From an uncultured Erysipelotrichaceae bacterium (GTDB taxonomy: Bacteria; Bacillota_I; Bacilli_A; Erysipelotrichales; Erysipelotrichaceae), in the NCBI GenBank assembly GCA_902773425.1, contig CACYEP010000064.1, positions 1-39,381 on the forward strand: DNA of 39,381 nt. Reading direction: 5' to 3'. Both the position numbers and the translations under genes were made by a program. Under the pieces are notes generated by a model. The model was not told where the DNA came from, made no database searches, and worked only from the letters and a program-made list of their open reading frames with translations. Positions 31,496 to 39,381 of this stretch are shown here, in pieces (positions within the stretch are counted from its first letter, which is position 1; the number at the start of each line of letters is the position of its first letter).

Positions 31496-32661
31496 TGAAT
31501 TATGATGAGCTGATGTCTCCCGCCGCGAAAAAAATGCGGCCTTCGGGTATCCGGAAGTTCTTTGACCTTGCGTCGGAAATGCCGGACTGTATCTCTCTTG
31601 GGGTCGGGGAACCGGATTTCAATACTCCCTGGCAGATCCGGGATACCGCTATTTCTTCCCTGGAATCCGGTAAGACAAAATATACCGCCAACGCAGGGCT
31701 TCTGCCTTTGCGCAAAGAAATATCAAATTATCTTTTCCGCAGGTTTTCCCTGTCGTATAACCCGGACGAGATCTTAGTCACCGTAGGAGGCTCGGAAGCT
31801 ATCGATTTAGCCATCAGGGCGCTTGTTTCACCTTGGGATGAGGTATTGATCCCCGAACCGTGTTTTGTCTGTTACGAGCCCATTACGACCCTTACAGGCG
31901 GTGTTCCGGTGAGTATTCCGACATCCGAAGAAAACGGCTTCCGGGTAACCGCGGATATGATCCGTAACGCAATCACACCGAAGACGAAACTGCTGATCCT
32001 TCCCTATCCGAACAATCCGACCGGCGCCGTCTTATCCAAAGACGAACTCGAAGAAATCGCGGAAGTCCTGGAAGGAACTGACATCTTCATTCTGACCGAT
32101 GAAATCTACGCGGAGCTTTACTACGGAGATGCGCCGTACTTCTCGATTGCCAATATTGAATCGATGAAAGAACGCACGGTTTATGTGAACGGATTCTCCA
32201 AGAGTTATGCGATGACCGGATGGAGACTCGGATACGCCGCAGGTCCCCAACCTATCATTGACCTGATGAAGAAAATCCACCAGTCATGTATCATGTGCGC
32301 GCCGACCATGTCCCAATACGCCGCCATTACGGCACTACGAAGCGGAGACGAAGACATCGAGCGCATGCGTGATGAATACAACATGCGCCGCCGCTATATC
32401 GTTAAACGGTTAAACGCTATGGGATTGCCGACATTTGATCCCAAAGGCGCATTCTACGTGTTCCCGCGTGTATCGGTCACCGGATACTCTTCGGATGAAT
32501 TCTGCGAGAAGCTCCTGAAGGAAAAACATGTTGCGATCATTCCCGGAAACGCATTCGGAAATGCCGGAGAAGGCTACGCCAGAATCTCTTATGCCTACAG
32601 TCTCAAGCACCTTGAAACCGCGTTAAACCGCATGGAAGAGTTCCTGAAAGAACAACATTAA
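31492..32661 (+). CDS. PLP-dependent class I/II aminotransferase
   Basis: A 389-residue fold-type I aminotransferase, close in pattern to aspartate/aromatic aminotransferases. The Schiff-base lysine is K237 in NGFSKSYAMTGWRLGY, with PYPNNPTGAV and D203 in LTDEIYAELYYG for the pyridine nitrogen and the conserved Arg in GYARISYA near the C-terminus. Amino donor and acceptor cannot be told. The Lrp partner suggests an aromatic or branched-chain amino acid. A strong terminator follows. Confidence 0.9.
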   Translation: MMNYDELMSPAAKKMRPSGIRKFFDLASEMPDCISLGVGEPDFNTPWQIRDTAISSLESGKTKYTANAGLLPLRKEISNYLFRRFSLSYNPDEILVTVGGSEAIDLAIRALVSPWDEVLIPEPCFVCYEPITTLTGGVPVSIPTSEENGFRVTADMIRNAITPKTKLLILPYPNNPTGAVLSKDELEEIAEVLEGTDIFILTDEIYAELYYGDAPYFSIANIESMKERTVYVNGFSKSYAMTGWRLGYAAGPQPIIDLMKKIHQSCIMCAPTMSQYAAITALRSGDEDIERMRDEYNMRRRYIVKRLNAMGLPTFDPKGAFYVFPRVSVTGYSSDEFCEKLLKEKHVAIIPGNAFGNAGEGYARISYAYSLKHLETALNRMEEFLKEQH

Positions 32662-32667
32662 CACAAT

Positions 32668-32702
32668 AAGGGCATATCATCTTGGATATGCCCTTTTCTT
32701 TT
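32668..32702 (+). terminator. Rho-independent terminator after the aminotransferase
   Basis: A perfect 11-bp stem AAGGGCATATC / GATATGCCCTT with a 6-nt loop is followed by TTCTTTT on the plus strand. It is directional, with no T-run for the convergent remnant on the minus strand. Confidence 0.92.
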
Positions 32703-32719
32703 GTCTTAGCTAAGACGTT

Positions 32720-33055
32720 TTATTCGCAGTCTTCTTTCTTCTTGCAGATAAAGATGATTCCGGCAGCAGACAACAGTACGCCGATCATCCACATCAGCGC
32801 TTTGTCCTTCGCACCCGTGTTGATGATCCGGAATCCGTCGATCCTCACATGGCAGTACTCGACTTCATCCTCCGTCACACTGTATTCGATCTCCTTGCCC
32901 TTCTCATACTTCGGCATTCCTTCGAACGTGTGATTCCAGTTGTTTTCATCCGATAACTCGACCGTCTCGATCTCTTCTCCGTTCGCGAACACCGAAACAG
33001 GGGAAAGATTCAAAATTAATGCGAGTACCAAAAATACGATGAGTTTTTTATACAG
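32720..33055 (-). pseudogene. Remnant of a cell-wall-anchored Cna-B protein
   Basis: The reading frame holds a signal peptide (KKLIVFLVLALILNLSPVSVFA), then only the last half of one Cna-B repeat (GEEIETVELSDENNWNHTFEG ... IDGFRIINT in pieces), then a wall-sorting-type tail with a hydrophobic span and KKKEDCE. The repeat begins in its middle and the LPxTG box is missing, so an internal deletion probably joined the two ends. An AGGAGG (33057-33062) sits where a start is needed, but the codon that should be ATG reads TAT (before AAA AAA CTC). The only longer frame begins inside the neighbouring gene. I read it as a decayed surface-protein gene. Confidence 0.65.
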
Positions 33056-33159
33056 GCCTCCTGTGAAAATCACATAACCATTCACAATAATTATACAAAT
33101 GAAGGAGACGCTCGTTTTTGTTACAGGCGCGACAAAATTGACAACATTTTCACGGAATA

Positions 33160-33186
33160 ATAAAACGTCCCGGAATAACCGGGACG
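33160..33186 (-). terminator. Rho-independent terminator after the lipoprotein gene
   Basis: An 8-bp stem CGTCCCGG / CCGGGACG with a 5-nt loop is followed by TTTTATTATT on the minus strand. It closes the pbp-mraY-murD-murC-lipoprotein unit. Confidence 0.9.
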
Positions 33187-33203
33187 CCGATGCATGATTG
33201 AAA

Positions 33204-34316
33204 CTATTCTGCCTTGTCAAACTCAATAGGAAGTTCCAATTCATCGATGCCGAACTGCAGCACCAGTTTTCCTTCCCACAGGCTGAACCATCCGGATTTC
33301 TCGACATCCGTCGCCAAATCGACGAAGGTATAAGAGTCAAACGCAAGGTCTCCCGCGGAGTCAACCGTACCGTTCATCGTATAGACTCCGTCCAGAGTTT
33401 CAAACCGGATCGACAGAGTTCCGTCTTCCGCCTGCCCGATCTGAACCGTCATTTCTTCGGACTTGTTTTCCCATTGACCGAGATAGTCCTCCGCATGAAC
33501 TTCTTCCGGAAGATCATACTTGGTTTCTTCATCGAAAATCTTCTTTACGGCTTCGCAGATATAATCGATCTTTCCGTCTTTTAACACAAAACCGATAACC
33601 GTTTCACCGATATATCCGGTCTCTTCGGGATTCTCCAAACGCAGAGTCATCTGGTAAGGACCGGTTCCGTATAGGGGGACGATGCTGCAGCGGTTATCCT
33701 GCACGACATAATCGACGCCTGTGTCTTCGTAGCTCATGGTATAGGCGGAATTCCAGCGGTATCCTTCTTTTCCTTCAAGACTGACAGAGAGGCTTCCGTC
33801 TTCTCTTTGCGTGATCCAGTCCGCGGATGTTTCCGGTGTGACCTTCACGCTTTCAAGGATTGCCCTTATTTCCGGATCATCGAGTTTCAGTTCTTCTTTG
33901 CCCTTCTCGCATTCATTTAAGTAAATAACGACAGAACCTTTTTCCCCGAAACTCTCCAGGACCTTTCCCATGATTCCGTCCTGTTCGAATTTCCAAGGCG
34001 CATAACGGAAGCCCGCCGCGTCAAATTCTTCCAAGTCTTCCGCGTTTTCATAGAAATACTTGGAGGAAAACACGTTCTGGGTCGGAAGATAGTAGTAAAT
34101 GACAACCGTAGGTGCCTGACCGAAGGAAGCATTTTCTCCCTTGGCCATCGCAATCGCAGAATCTTCCGTGCCCGAGGATTCCAATAATGTCCACCCTTCC
34201 GGAACCAAGACCGAAAGGCGGTTGGATACATGTGTTTCCCCTTTGATCTTGTTTGCGCATCCCGCAAAGCTCATGCACAGAAGTACGCTCAATATACATA
34301 ACAGAATCTTCTTCAT
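33204..34316 (-). CDS. Lipoprotein of unknown function in the mur operon
   Basis: A 370-residue exported lipoprotein. The signal peptide MKKILLCILSVLLCMSF ends in the lipobox FAGC with C20 as the acylated residue. The mature part starts with a beta-rich region (RLSVLVPEGWTLLE ... VVIYYYLPTQ), has a middle domain with DYVVQDNRC and LYGTGPYQMTLRLENPEE, and ends in a beta-barrel-like part (YLGQWENKSEEMTVQIGQ ... FSLWEGKLVLQFG) resembling small lipid- or ligand-binding barrels. I do not recognise a family. It lies 3 bp after murC with no promoter between, so it is made with cell-wall enzymes. Confidence 0.8.
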   Translation of the reverse strand: MKKILLCILSVLLCMSFAGCANKIKGETHVSNRLSVLVPEGWTLLESSGTEDSAIAMAKGENASFGQAPTVVIYYYLPTQNVFSSKYFYENAEDLEEFDAAGFRYAPWKFEQDGIMGKVLESFGEKGSVVIYLNECEKGKEELKLDDPEIRAILESVKVTPETSADWITQREDGSLSVSLEGKEGYRWNSAYTMSYEDTGVDYVVQDNRCSIVPLYGTGPYQMTLRLENPEETGYIGETVIGFVLKDGKIDYICEAVKKIFDEETKYDLPEEVHAEDYLGQWENKSEEMTVQIGQAEDGTLSIRFETLDGVYTMNGTVDSAGDLAFDSYTFVDLATDVEKSGWFSLWEGKLVLQFGIDELELPIEFDKAE

Positions 34317-34319
34317 AGA

Positions 34320-35636
34320 TTATTTCTCCGATTTCTTCTGTTTGTATTCTTCTTCCAAAAGATAGATTTCTTTACTGGACATGAATAAGATGACCGAGTT
34401 CTCATACGGCAATAATTTGTCTGCCATGCCCTGTTCAATGTAGTCTCCGTTATTTAAGCCGGAAATAATCGTGTACGCGTTGATTCCCGGATAGTCCGCC
34501 GGATCTTCACGGTCATAGTTAATGTCCATTACGAAGGCTTTATCGGCCAAATTCAGCGCGTCTATGAATTCCTGACGGAAATCCTGAACGCGGGAGAAAG
34601 TATGCGCCTTGAAGATTGCGATGACCGGTCTTCCCGGATATTTCTGGCGCGCGGATCCGATCGTTACCGCGATTTCCGTCGGATGATGCGCATAGTCATC
34701 GACCAAGACATTGGTTCCGAAGAATTCTTCCTTGAAACGCCGCTTGGCACCGCGGAACGAAGATAACGCATGATTGACATCTTCGGCCTTATACCCTTCC
34801 AGATAACATACCGTGATAGCTGCCAGACCGTTTTCCAGCATATGTTCTCCGAACAGTTCAAGATCGAAATGCCCGTAGAATTCTCCTTTGAAATATACGT
34901 CGAAGGACGTTCCGTCATCGCGGAAATCAATGTTCTTCGCAACTACATCGTTGGATGGATGTTTGAATCCGTAGTACAAAACCGGCACATTCACCTTGAT
35001 GGAACGGGTATTTTCATCATCTCCGCAGAAGATGCCGCCCTTGGTTGCCTTATTCGCATACGTGATGAAGGCATCCTTGATATCATCCAGATCTTTGAAG
35101 TAATCCATATGATCCAAACCGATATTCGTAATAATCGCGTAATCCGGGAAATATGCCAGGAAATGACGGCGGAATTCGCAGGCTTCCAGAATGAATTTGT
35201 CACTGGACGGATCCGCGTGTCCCACACCGTCGCCTATGATGAAGTTACATCCGTCGATATGCGTCATGATGTGGCTGATCATTGCGGTCGTCGTGGTCTT
35301 TCCGTGACATCCGGCCACGCAGACCGTGTCATATTTTTTCGATAAGATGCCTAACATCTCATGGTATTCATAGATTGTGCATCCGGCTTCCCTTGCCCGT
35401 ACAAGTTCGCGGTGTGTTTTCTGTAAAGCCGAAGAAAAGACAACCGTTGTGTCTTTATCCAGCGGAACACTTTGATCGTAATAAATCGGGATATTGCGCT
35501 CATGAAGCGGATCTTCCGTAAACCTGTGATCTGCCGCGTCATCATATCCCAGAACTTCATTTCCGAGATCTTTCAATAACAGAGCCATGGCGCTGACACC
35601 GGCACCCTTGACACCTAAAAGATAATATCTTGCCAT
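34320..35636 (-). CDS. murC: UDP-N-acetylmuramate--L-alanine ligase MurC
   Basis: MurC adds L-Ala to UDP-MurNAc, the first peptide step. The 438-residue protein has the N-terminal UDP-binding loop GVKGAGVSAMALLLKD, ATP loop GCHGKTTTTAMIS, the central TNIGLDHMDYF and the C-terminal domain with YAHHPTEIA and FKAHTFSRVQDF. It lies 3 bp after murD. The pairing murD-murC in one operon is unusual for many Bacillota, where murC is often apart. Confidence 0.95.
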   Translation of the reverse strand: MARYYLLGVKGAGVSAMALLLKDLGNEVLGYDDAADHRFTEDPLHERNIPIYYDQSVPLDKDTTVVFSSALQKTHRELVRAREAGCTIYEYHEMLGILSKKYDTVCVAGCHGKTTTTAMISHIMTHIDGCNFIIGDGVGHADPSSDKFILEACEFRRHFLAYFPDYAIITNIGLDHMDYFKDLDDIKDAFITYANKATKGGIFCGDDENTRSIKVNVPVLYYGFKHPSNDVVAKNIDFRDDGTSFDVYFKGEFYGHFDLELFGEHMLENGLAAITVCYLEGYKAEDVNHALSSFRGAKRRFKEEFFGTNVLVDDYAHHPTEIAVTIGSARQKYPGRPVIAIFKAHTFSRVQDFRQEFIDALNLADKAFVMDINYDREDPADYPGINAYTIISGLNNGDYIEQGMADKLLPYENSVILFMSSKEIYLLEEEYKQKKSEK

Positions 35637-35639
35637 AGT

Positions 35640-36959
35640 TTACCCTTCTTTCGGCTGCAGCGCGCGGACAATTTCCTTGAATTCCTTCCCGCGCACTTCA
35701 TAATTGGGGAACTGATCCCAGCTGGCGCATGCCGGAGACAACAGAACCACTTCGCCTTCCTTCGCGTTTTCATACGCCGCGTGAATCGCTTCTTCCATGT
35801 TGTCAAATTCAAGCGCCCGCGGATCCAACTCTTTTAATGCCGGCTTGGTGGCGCCGAAAATATACATCTGTTTGATTTTCGGCAGATACGGTTTTAACGA
35901 ATCAAACGGAAGCTTCTTGTCGTATCCGCCGGCTAAAAGATGAATCGGCTCATCGAAAGCTTTTAATGCCACAATCGTCGCATCCGGGTTGGTTCCCTTG
36001 GAATCATTATAATACCTTACGCCTCTGATTGTCGCCGTATATTCGATCCGGTGCTCCACACCCTTGAAGTTTGCGATGACATGCTGAATCACATCGGTCG
36101 GCACGTCCATGCAATAGGCCATGCCTGCCGCGACCATTGCGTTCTGCAGGTTATGTTTTCCCGGAATATGAAGATCTTTTGTTTCGAAAAGACATACATC
36201 CCCCAGCATCACCTTTCCGTTTTCCGCCCTCAGTTCGGTATCCGTACGGTCGGTCGAAAACTTTACGACACGGCAAGGGATATCCGTACAATATTCCTTG
36301 ATCACCGGGTCATCGTCATTGTAGAAGAAGGTATCGCCCGGATCCATGTTGCGGTAGATCAGAGTCTTCGCGTGATAGTAGTTATCCAATGTGCCGAAAT
36401 AATCCAGATGGTCCGGAGTCAGATTCATGATGACGGCCGCATGCGGATGGAAGGTTTCGGTTCCGATCAATTGTAAGGCCGCGATTTCCAAGCCGACATC
36501 CTTGCGCGCATTCAGGTCATCCCGGACGATATCGCATAAGGAAACTCCCATGTTTCCGGCAGTAACTCCGTAAGGACTGTTGGCTTCCAGGATGGCGCCC
36601 AGGAGTGTTGCGGTTGTGGTTTTTCCGTTGGTTCCGGTAACCGCCGCGATGCGCATTCCCTTGGAGAAACGGCACGCAATTTCCATCTCGTTATACATTT
36701 TGTAGCCGAGATCGGTAAAATGCTTCACAAAAGGAACCCGGTACGGAATTCCCGGGTTTTTCACGATCAGATCGTAGGTATGTTCCTTCAGGTGATCCGG
36801 GTGTCCGTTTTCGAAACACAGGATTCCTTCCTTCTCGAGTTCTTCTTTCCCCGCGATGGATTTGGAATCCGTCAGATAGACGGTATAGCCGTACTTGTTC
36901 AAAAGACGCGCGGCCCCGATTCCCGAGATAGCCGCGCCGATAACTAATGCGTTTTTCAT
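35640..36959 (-). CDS. murD: UDP-N-acetylmuramoyl-L-alanine--D-glutamate ligase MurD
   Basis: MurD adds D-Glu to UDP-MurNAc-L-Ala. The 439-residue enzyme has the N-terminal AISGIGAARLLNK fold, ATP loop AVTGTNGKTTTATLLG, LTPDHLDYFGT, EHRIEYTATIRGV and NDSKGTNPDAT, and LLSPACASWDQFPNYEVRG near the end. It overlaps mraY by 4 bp. Confidence 0.97.
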   Translation of the reverse strand: MKNALVIGAAISGIGAARLLNKYGYTVYLTDSKSIAGKEELEKEGILCFENGHPDHLKEHTYDLIVKNPGIPYRVPFVKHFTDLGYKMYNEMEIACRFSKGMRIAAVTGTNGKTTTATLLGAILEANSPYGVTAGNMGVSLCDIVRDDLNARKDVGLEIAALQLIGTETFHPHAAVIMNLTPDHLDYFGTLDNYYHAKTLIYRNMDPGDTFFYNDDDPVIKEYCTDIPCRVVKFSTDRTDTELRAENGKVMLGDVCLFETKDLHIPGKHNLQNAMVAAGMAYCMDVPTDVIQHVIANFKGVEHRIEYTATIRGVRYYNDSKGTNPDATIVALKAFDEPIHLLAGGYDKKLPFDSLKPYLPKIKQMYIFGATKPALKELDPRALEFDNMEEAIHAAYENAKEGEVVLLSPACASWDQFPNYEVRGKEFKEIVRALQPKEG

Positions 36960-37945
36960 AATAATACCCCCATCAGGATGCCTAATAATGCCAGGATTCC
37001 TCCGGCAATCCGGAAGTTTTTGACGACATCCATCTCTTTCATTCCGCCCAGTTCAAAGTGATGATGGAGCGGCGCCATCCGGAAGAAACGCTTGCCGTGC
37101 GTCGCCTTGAAATATCCGACCTGGATGATGACAGAGAGAACTTCTGCCAGGAAAACGCCGCCGACAATAATCACGGCCCATTCCTGTTTCAGGACCAATG
37201 CCGATCCGGCGAAGATACCTCCCATCGCCAAAGAACCGGTGTCCCCCATCATGACTTTCGCAGGGTATTTGTTGTAGTGAAGATAGGCAATCAATCCGCC
37301 GATCATGGCACAAAGCAGGATCATGACGGATTCATTATTTTCTTTATACGCAAAGAAGACAAACGGCACCAGGGCTTCCGCAACCAGCGAGGAGCTTAAT
37401 CCGTCCAACCCGTCCGACAGGTTGACTGCGTTGGTTTCCGCCGCCAGCATCACGGCCGCGATGATAAAGAACAGGACCGGCGCATACGTTACCGCATGGG
37501 ACGCGGAAAGGAACGGTGTATAAATCTTTGTGTCTTCGATGGCCATATACCAGATCACCAAGCCGACAGCCAGGACACACTGCATAATAAATTTCGGACG
37601 CGGGCGCAGTCCTTCGTTGTTGTGACGCACCACGACTAAGTAATCATCCAAGAATCCGATGGCTCCGTATCCGACAAATGCCGCGATGATAATTAAGAAT
37701 TCCGGATCCGCGAACGACTTGAATGTCATGATCAAAGCCGCAATCAGGGTGCTCGCGATAAAGCCGAGACCTCCCATGACCGGTGTTCCCTGTTTCTTCA
37801 GATGGGACTTCGGACCGTCTTCACGGATCGTCTGCCCGAAATGCCATTTCTTTAATAATTCAATTAATTTGGGCATCCAAACGAAGTTCAAACCCCAGGA
37901 GATAAGCGCCGCCCCAAGCGCTTTTAAAATCGCTGTATAATTCAT
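36956..37945 (-). CDS. mraY: Phospho-N-acetylmuramoyl-pentapeptide transferase MraY
   Basis: MraY makes lipid I from UDP-MurNAc-pentapeptide and undecaprenyl phosphate in the membrane. The 329-residue protein has about ten spans and the catalytic marks KKQGTPVMGG, FLDDYLVV, NAVNLSDGLDGL, MMGDTGSLAMGG and APLHHHFELGG. It lies 19 bp after the PBP gene and overlaps murD, the conserved dcw order. Confidence 0.97.
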   Translation of the reverse strand: MNYTAILKALGAALISWGLNFVWMPKLIELLKKWHFGQTIREDGPKSHLKKQGTPVMGGLGFIASTLIAALIMTFKSFADPEFLIIIAAFVGYGAIGFLDDYLVVVRHNNEGLRPRPKFIMQCVLAVGLVIWYMAIEDTKIYTPFLSASHAVTYAPVLFFIIAAVMLAAETNAVNLSDGLDGLSSSLVAEALVPFVFFAYKENNESVMILLCAMIGGLIAYLHYNKYPAKVMMGDTGSLAMGGIFAGSALVLKQEWAVIIVGGVFLAEVLSVIIQVGYFKATHGKRFFRMAPLHHHFELGGMKEMDVVKNFRIAGGILALLGILMGVLL

Positions 37946-37964
37946 AAATCTACCTTCCCATCCA

Positions 37965-39381
37965 CTAAGACGCGTTATCCAGTCTTACAGATATTTCACT
38001 GGACGCGTCAATCGGTTCGCCGGCTGCGATATTTTGTTCGACGACGTAGCCGTATCCGTCGATTTTAACACTGAGTCCGGTTAATTGCCAGAAAACTGTC
38101 ACATCTTTCCGGCTCCAGCCGGTCATATCCGGCATGGTGAAATTCTCCGTCGATGTCAGTAAGAACGCCTTTCCGTTCTGCGTGATCATCTCGCCGGATT
38201 CCGGATACTGTTTGATCACCGATGTGCCGTTTCCTAAAACGATCTTGCGGATATTATATGCATTCAACACCGAATTGACATAACTCATCGAATGATTGAC
38301 CAGTTCCGGCATCGGGTTCTTATAGCTGGAAGACGGATCAACGTTATGGATTTCCGGTTCCGGCGCAACCGCGTCCGGATCATCCGAAAGATGTAAATAC
38401 TGAACAAGTTTCTGAAGATATTGTTTCACGTTATCGACCTGGTAGTTCATATTCTCGGAATACGGCGCCTGGATGCACATGTAGTACATGATCTTCGGAT
38501 GGCTGTAAGGAATTCCGATGACAGCCGAAGAAGTAACCAGACTGTCGCTGTAACCGTACGGCGTCGCGACCTGACCGGTTCCGGTTTTCGCAATGATCTC
38601 AATATTCGGAAGATTGTAGTATTTTCCGGTTCCGTATTCTTCATCCGCGACAACTCCGCGCATTAAATCGCGCATCTGCTGGGCCGTGGACGCGCTGATC
38701 GGAGCGCCGACGATCTCGGTCTTTCCCTGGTAAATGACCTGGTTGTTGTAGGAGTTTTCGATCCGGTCGATGAAATACGGCTTGACCATGTTTCCGTCTC
38801 CTAAGATGGCACTGTATGCCTGGAACATCTGTAATGCCGTCACGGAAGATGCCTGCCCGTATCCGGTGGATACCGCGTCTCCTCCGTAATACATGTTCTT
38901 GTCCCCGGGAACATCATTGACCGCATCCGTATTGACTCTTTGGAAGAAGCCGAAACGGTCCAGATATTCCTCCAGAATCTGCGGTGTGATGCACCTGGAA
39001 AGAATCGTCGCAATACCTACGTTCATCGAACGGTAATATGCCTGGGCCAGCGTAACTTCTCCGTACGCTCTGCCTCTTGCGTTATATACCGTGCCGTTTT
39101 CGGTTTCTCCGTTCGCCTCATAGATATGTCCGTTTCCGTCCACGCCGATATTGAAATAACCTTTATCGTAGTAGGTCATATTGTAATCATAGTTTCCCGA
39201 ATCGATGGCTGCGGCATACGTAAAGGATTTCATCGTCGAACCCGGTTCATACATGATTTCCGATCCGTAATCCAGATAGTTCTCAATTTCCAGGTAGTTC
39301 GGATCAAACGTCGGCCAGCAATCCCACGCCAGCATCCTTCCGGTTTCGACTTCCATGACGCCTCCCCAGATCCTCTGGCAC
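37965..39381 (-). CDS. pbpB: Class B penicillin-binding protein (division transpeptidase), C-terminal part with PASTA repeats
   Basis: The gene continues beyond the right edge: the frame stays open past the internal Met at 39356 (residues CQRIWGGV precede it), so the N-terminal transmembrane and dimerisation domains lie outside the window. The visible 471 residues include the transpeptidase motifs SxxK (EPGSTMKSF), SxN (YRSMNVG) and KTG (AKTGTGQV). Two PASTA-like repeats follow, from about MPELVNHSMSYV and from MPDMTGWSRKDV. PBP with PASTA next to mraY is the septal PBP2B/FtsI type, which crosslinks septal peptidoglycan. Confidence 0.93.
   Translation of the reverse strand, partial: CQRIWGGVMEVETGRMLAWDCWPTFDPNYLEIENYLDYGSEIMYEPGSTMKSFTYAAAIDSGNYDYNMTYYDKGYFNIGVDGNGHIYEANGETENGTVYNARGRAYGEVTLAQAYYRSMNVGIATILSRCITPQILEEYLDRFGFFQRVNTDAVNDVPGDKNMYYGGDAVSTGYGQASSVTALQMFQAYSAILGDGNMVKPYFIDRIENSYNNQVIYQGKTEIVGAPISASTAQQMRDLMRGVVADEEYGTGKYYNLPNIEIIAKTGTGQVATPYGYSDSLVTSSAVIGIPYSHPKIMYYMCIQAPYSENMNYQVDNVKQYLQKLVQYLHLSDDPDAVAPEPEIHNVDPSSSYKNPMPELVNHSMSYVNSVLNAYNIRKIVLGNGTSVIKQYPESGEMITQNGKAFLLTSTENFTMPDMTGWSRKDVTVFWQLTGLSVKIDGYGYVVEQNIAAGEPIDASSEISVRLDNAS

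Noticed and set aside
33056-33364. 214-residue ORF start for the Cna-B remnant at 33364
   Set aside because: Its first third lies out of frame within the lipoprotein gene and across that gene's terminator, so it cannot be the real start.
1-39381. tRNA, rRNA, CRISPR arrays, complete insertion sequences
   Set aside because: I read through the gaps between genes and saw no cloverleaf, repeat-spacer pattern, transposase gene or terminal inverted repeats.

Overview
The window reads as a chromosomal segment of a low-to-mid GC Gram-positive bacterium (Bacillota). The evidence is DivIB, a YloU/FakA pair, ComN-type regulator next to a fused SecDF, the Prp protease between L21 and an N-terminally extended L27, and a cell-wall dcw cluster. 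No sporulation gene is visible (for example no spo0B beside obg). A non-sporulating, anaerobic Erysipelotrichia-like host would fit, but this is inference. Nearly all genes are on the minus strand. The exceptions are an Lrp-type regulator with an aminotransferase (31.0-32.7 kb) and a possible gene tail at the left edge.

Layout, left to right. 0.1-4.2 kb: recG, fakA (yloV) and yloU. 4.25-7.2 kb: divIB, murB, murG, transcribed murG to murB to divIB. 7.2-7.97 kb: a small AT-rich patch with one four-cysteine protein of unknown function. 7.97-12.9 kb: ruvB, ruvA, mntP, obg, rpmA, prp, rplU (with a likely L21 leader) and an HU gene. 13.0-14.95 kb: an esterase and an ATP-grasp ligase as a two-gene unit. 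15.1-28.2 kb: a tightly packed 13-gene operon, described below. 28.3-30.9 kb: secDF and a comN-like gene. 31.0-32.7 kb: Lrp and aminotransferase. 32.7-33.06 kb: remnant of a wall-anchored Cna-B protein. 33.2-39.4 kb: an unknown lipoprotein gene, murC, murD, mraY and the C-terminal part of a class B PBP that runs off the right edge.

The most interesting part is the 13-gene operon from cooC (starts 28168) to a flavin/Fe-S enoate-reductase-like enzyme (ends 15107), closed by a strong terminator at 15061-15086. It encodes two different pairs of 2-hydroxyacyl-CoA-dehydratase-like Fe-S proteins, one ATP-dependent activase, two paralogous tiny single-membrane-span proteins, a cysteine-motif protein that may be related to the CO dehydrogenase/acetyl-CoA synthase beta family, Hsp90 (HtpG), and three proteins that look like a nickel-handling set: CooC-type ATPase, a His-rich coiled-coil protein and CooT. 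No CO dehydrogenase gene and none of the usual partners of amino-acid-fermenting dehydratases (CoA transferase, 2-hydroxyacid dehydrogenase, Etf/acyl-CoA dehydrogenase) are in the window. I read this as a candidate undescribed ATP-driven, nickel-linked, membrane-associated redox system; its substrate cannot be told from sequence.

A second notable point is that the dcw cell-wall cluster is split: pbp-mraY-murD-murC lies at the right end and murG-murB-divIB about 27 kb away on the same strand, with unrelated housekeeping and accessory genes between.
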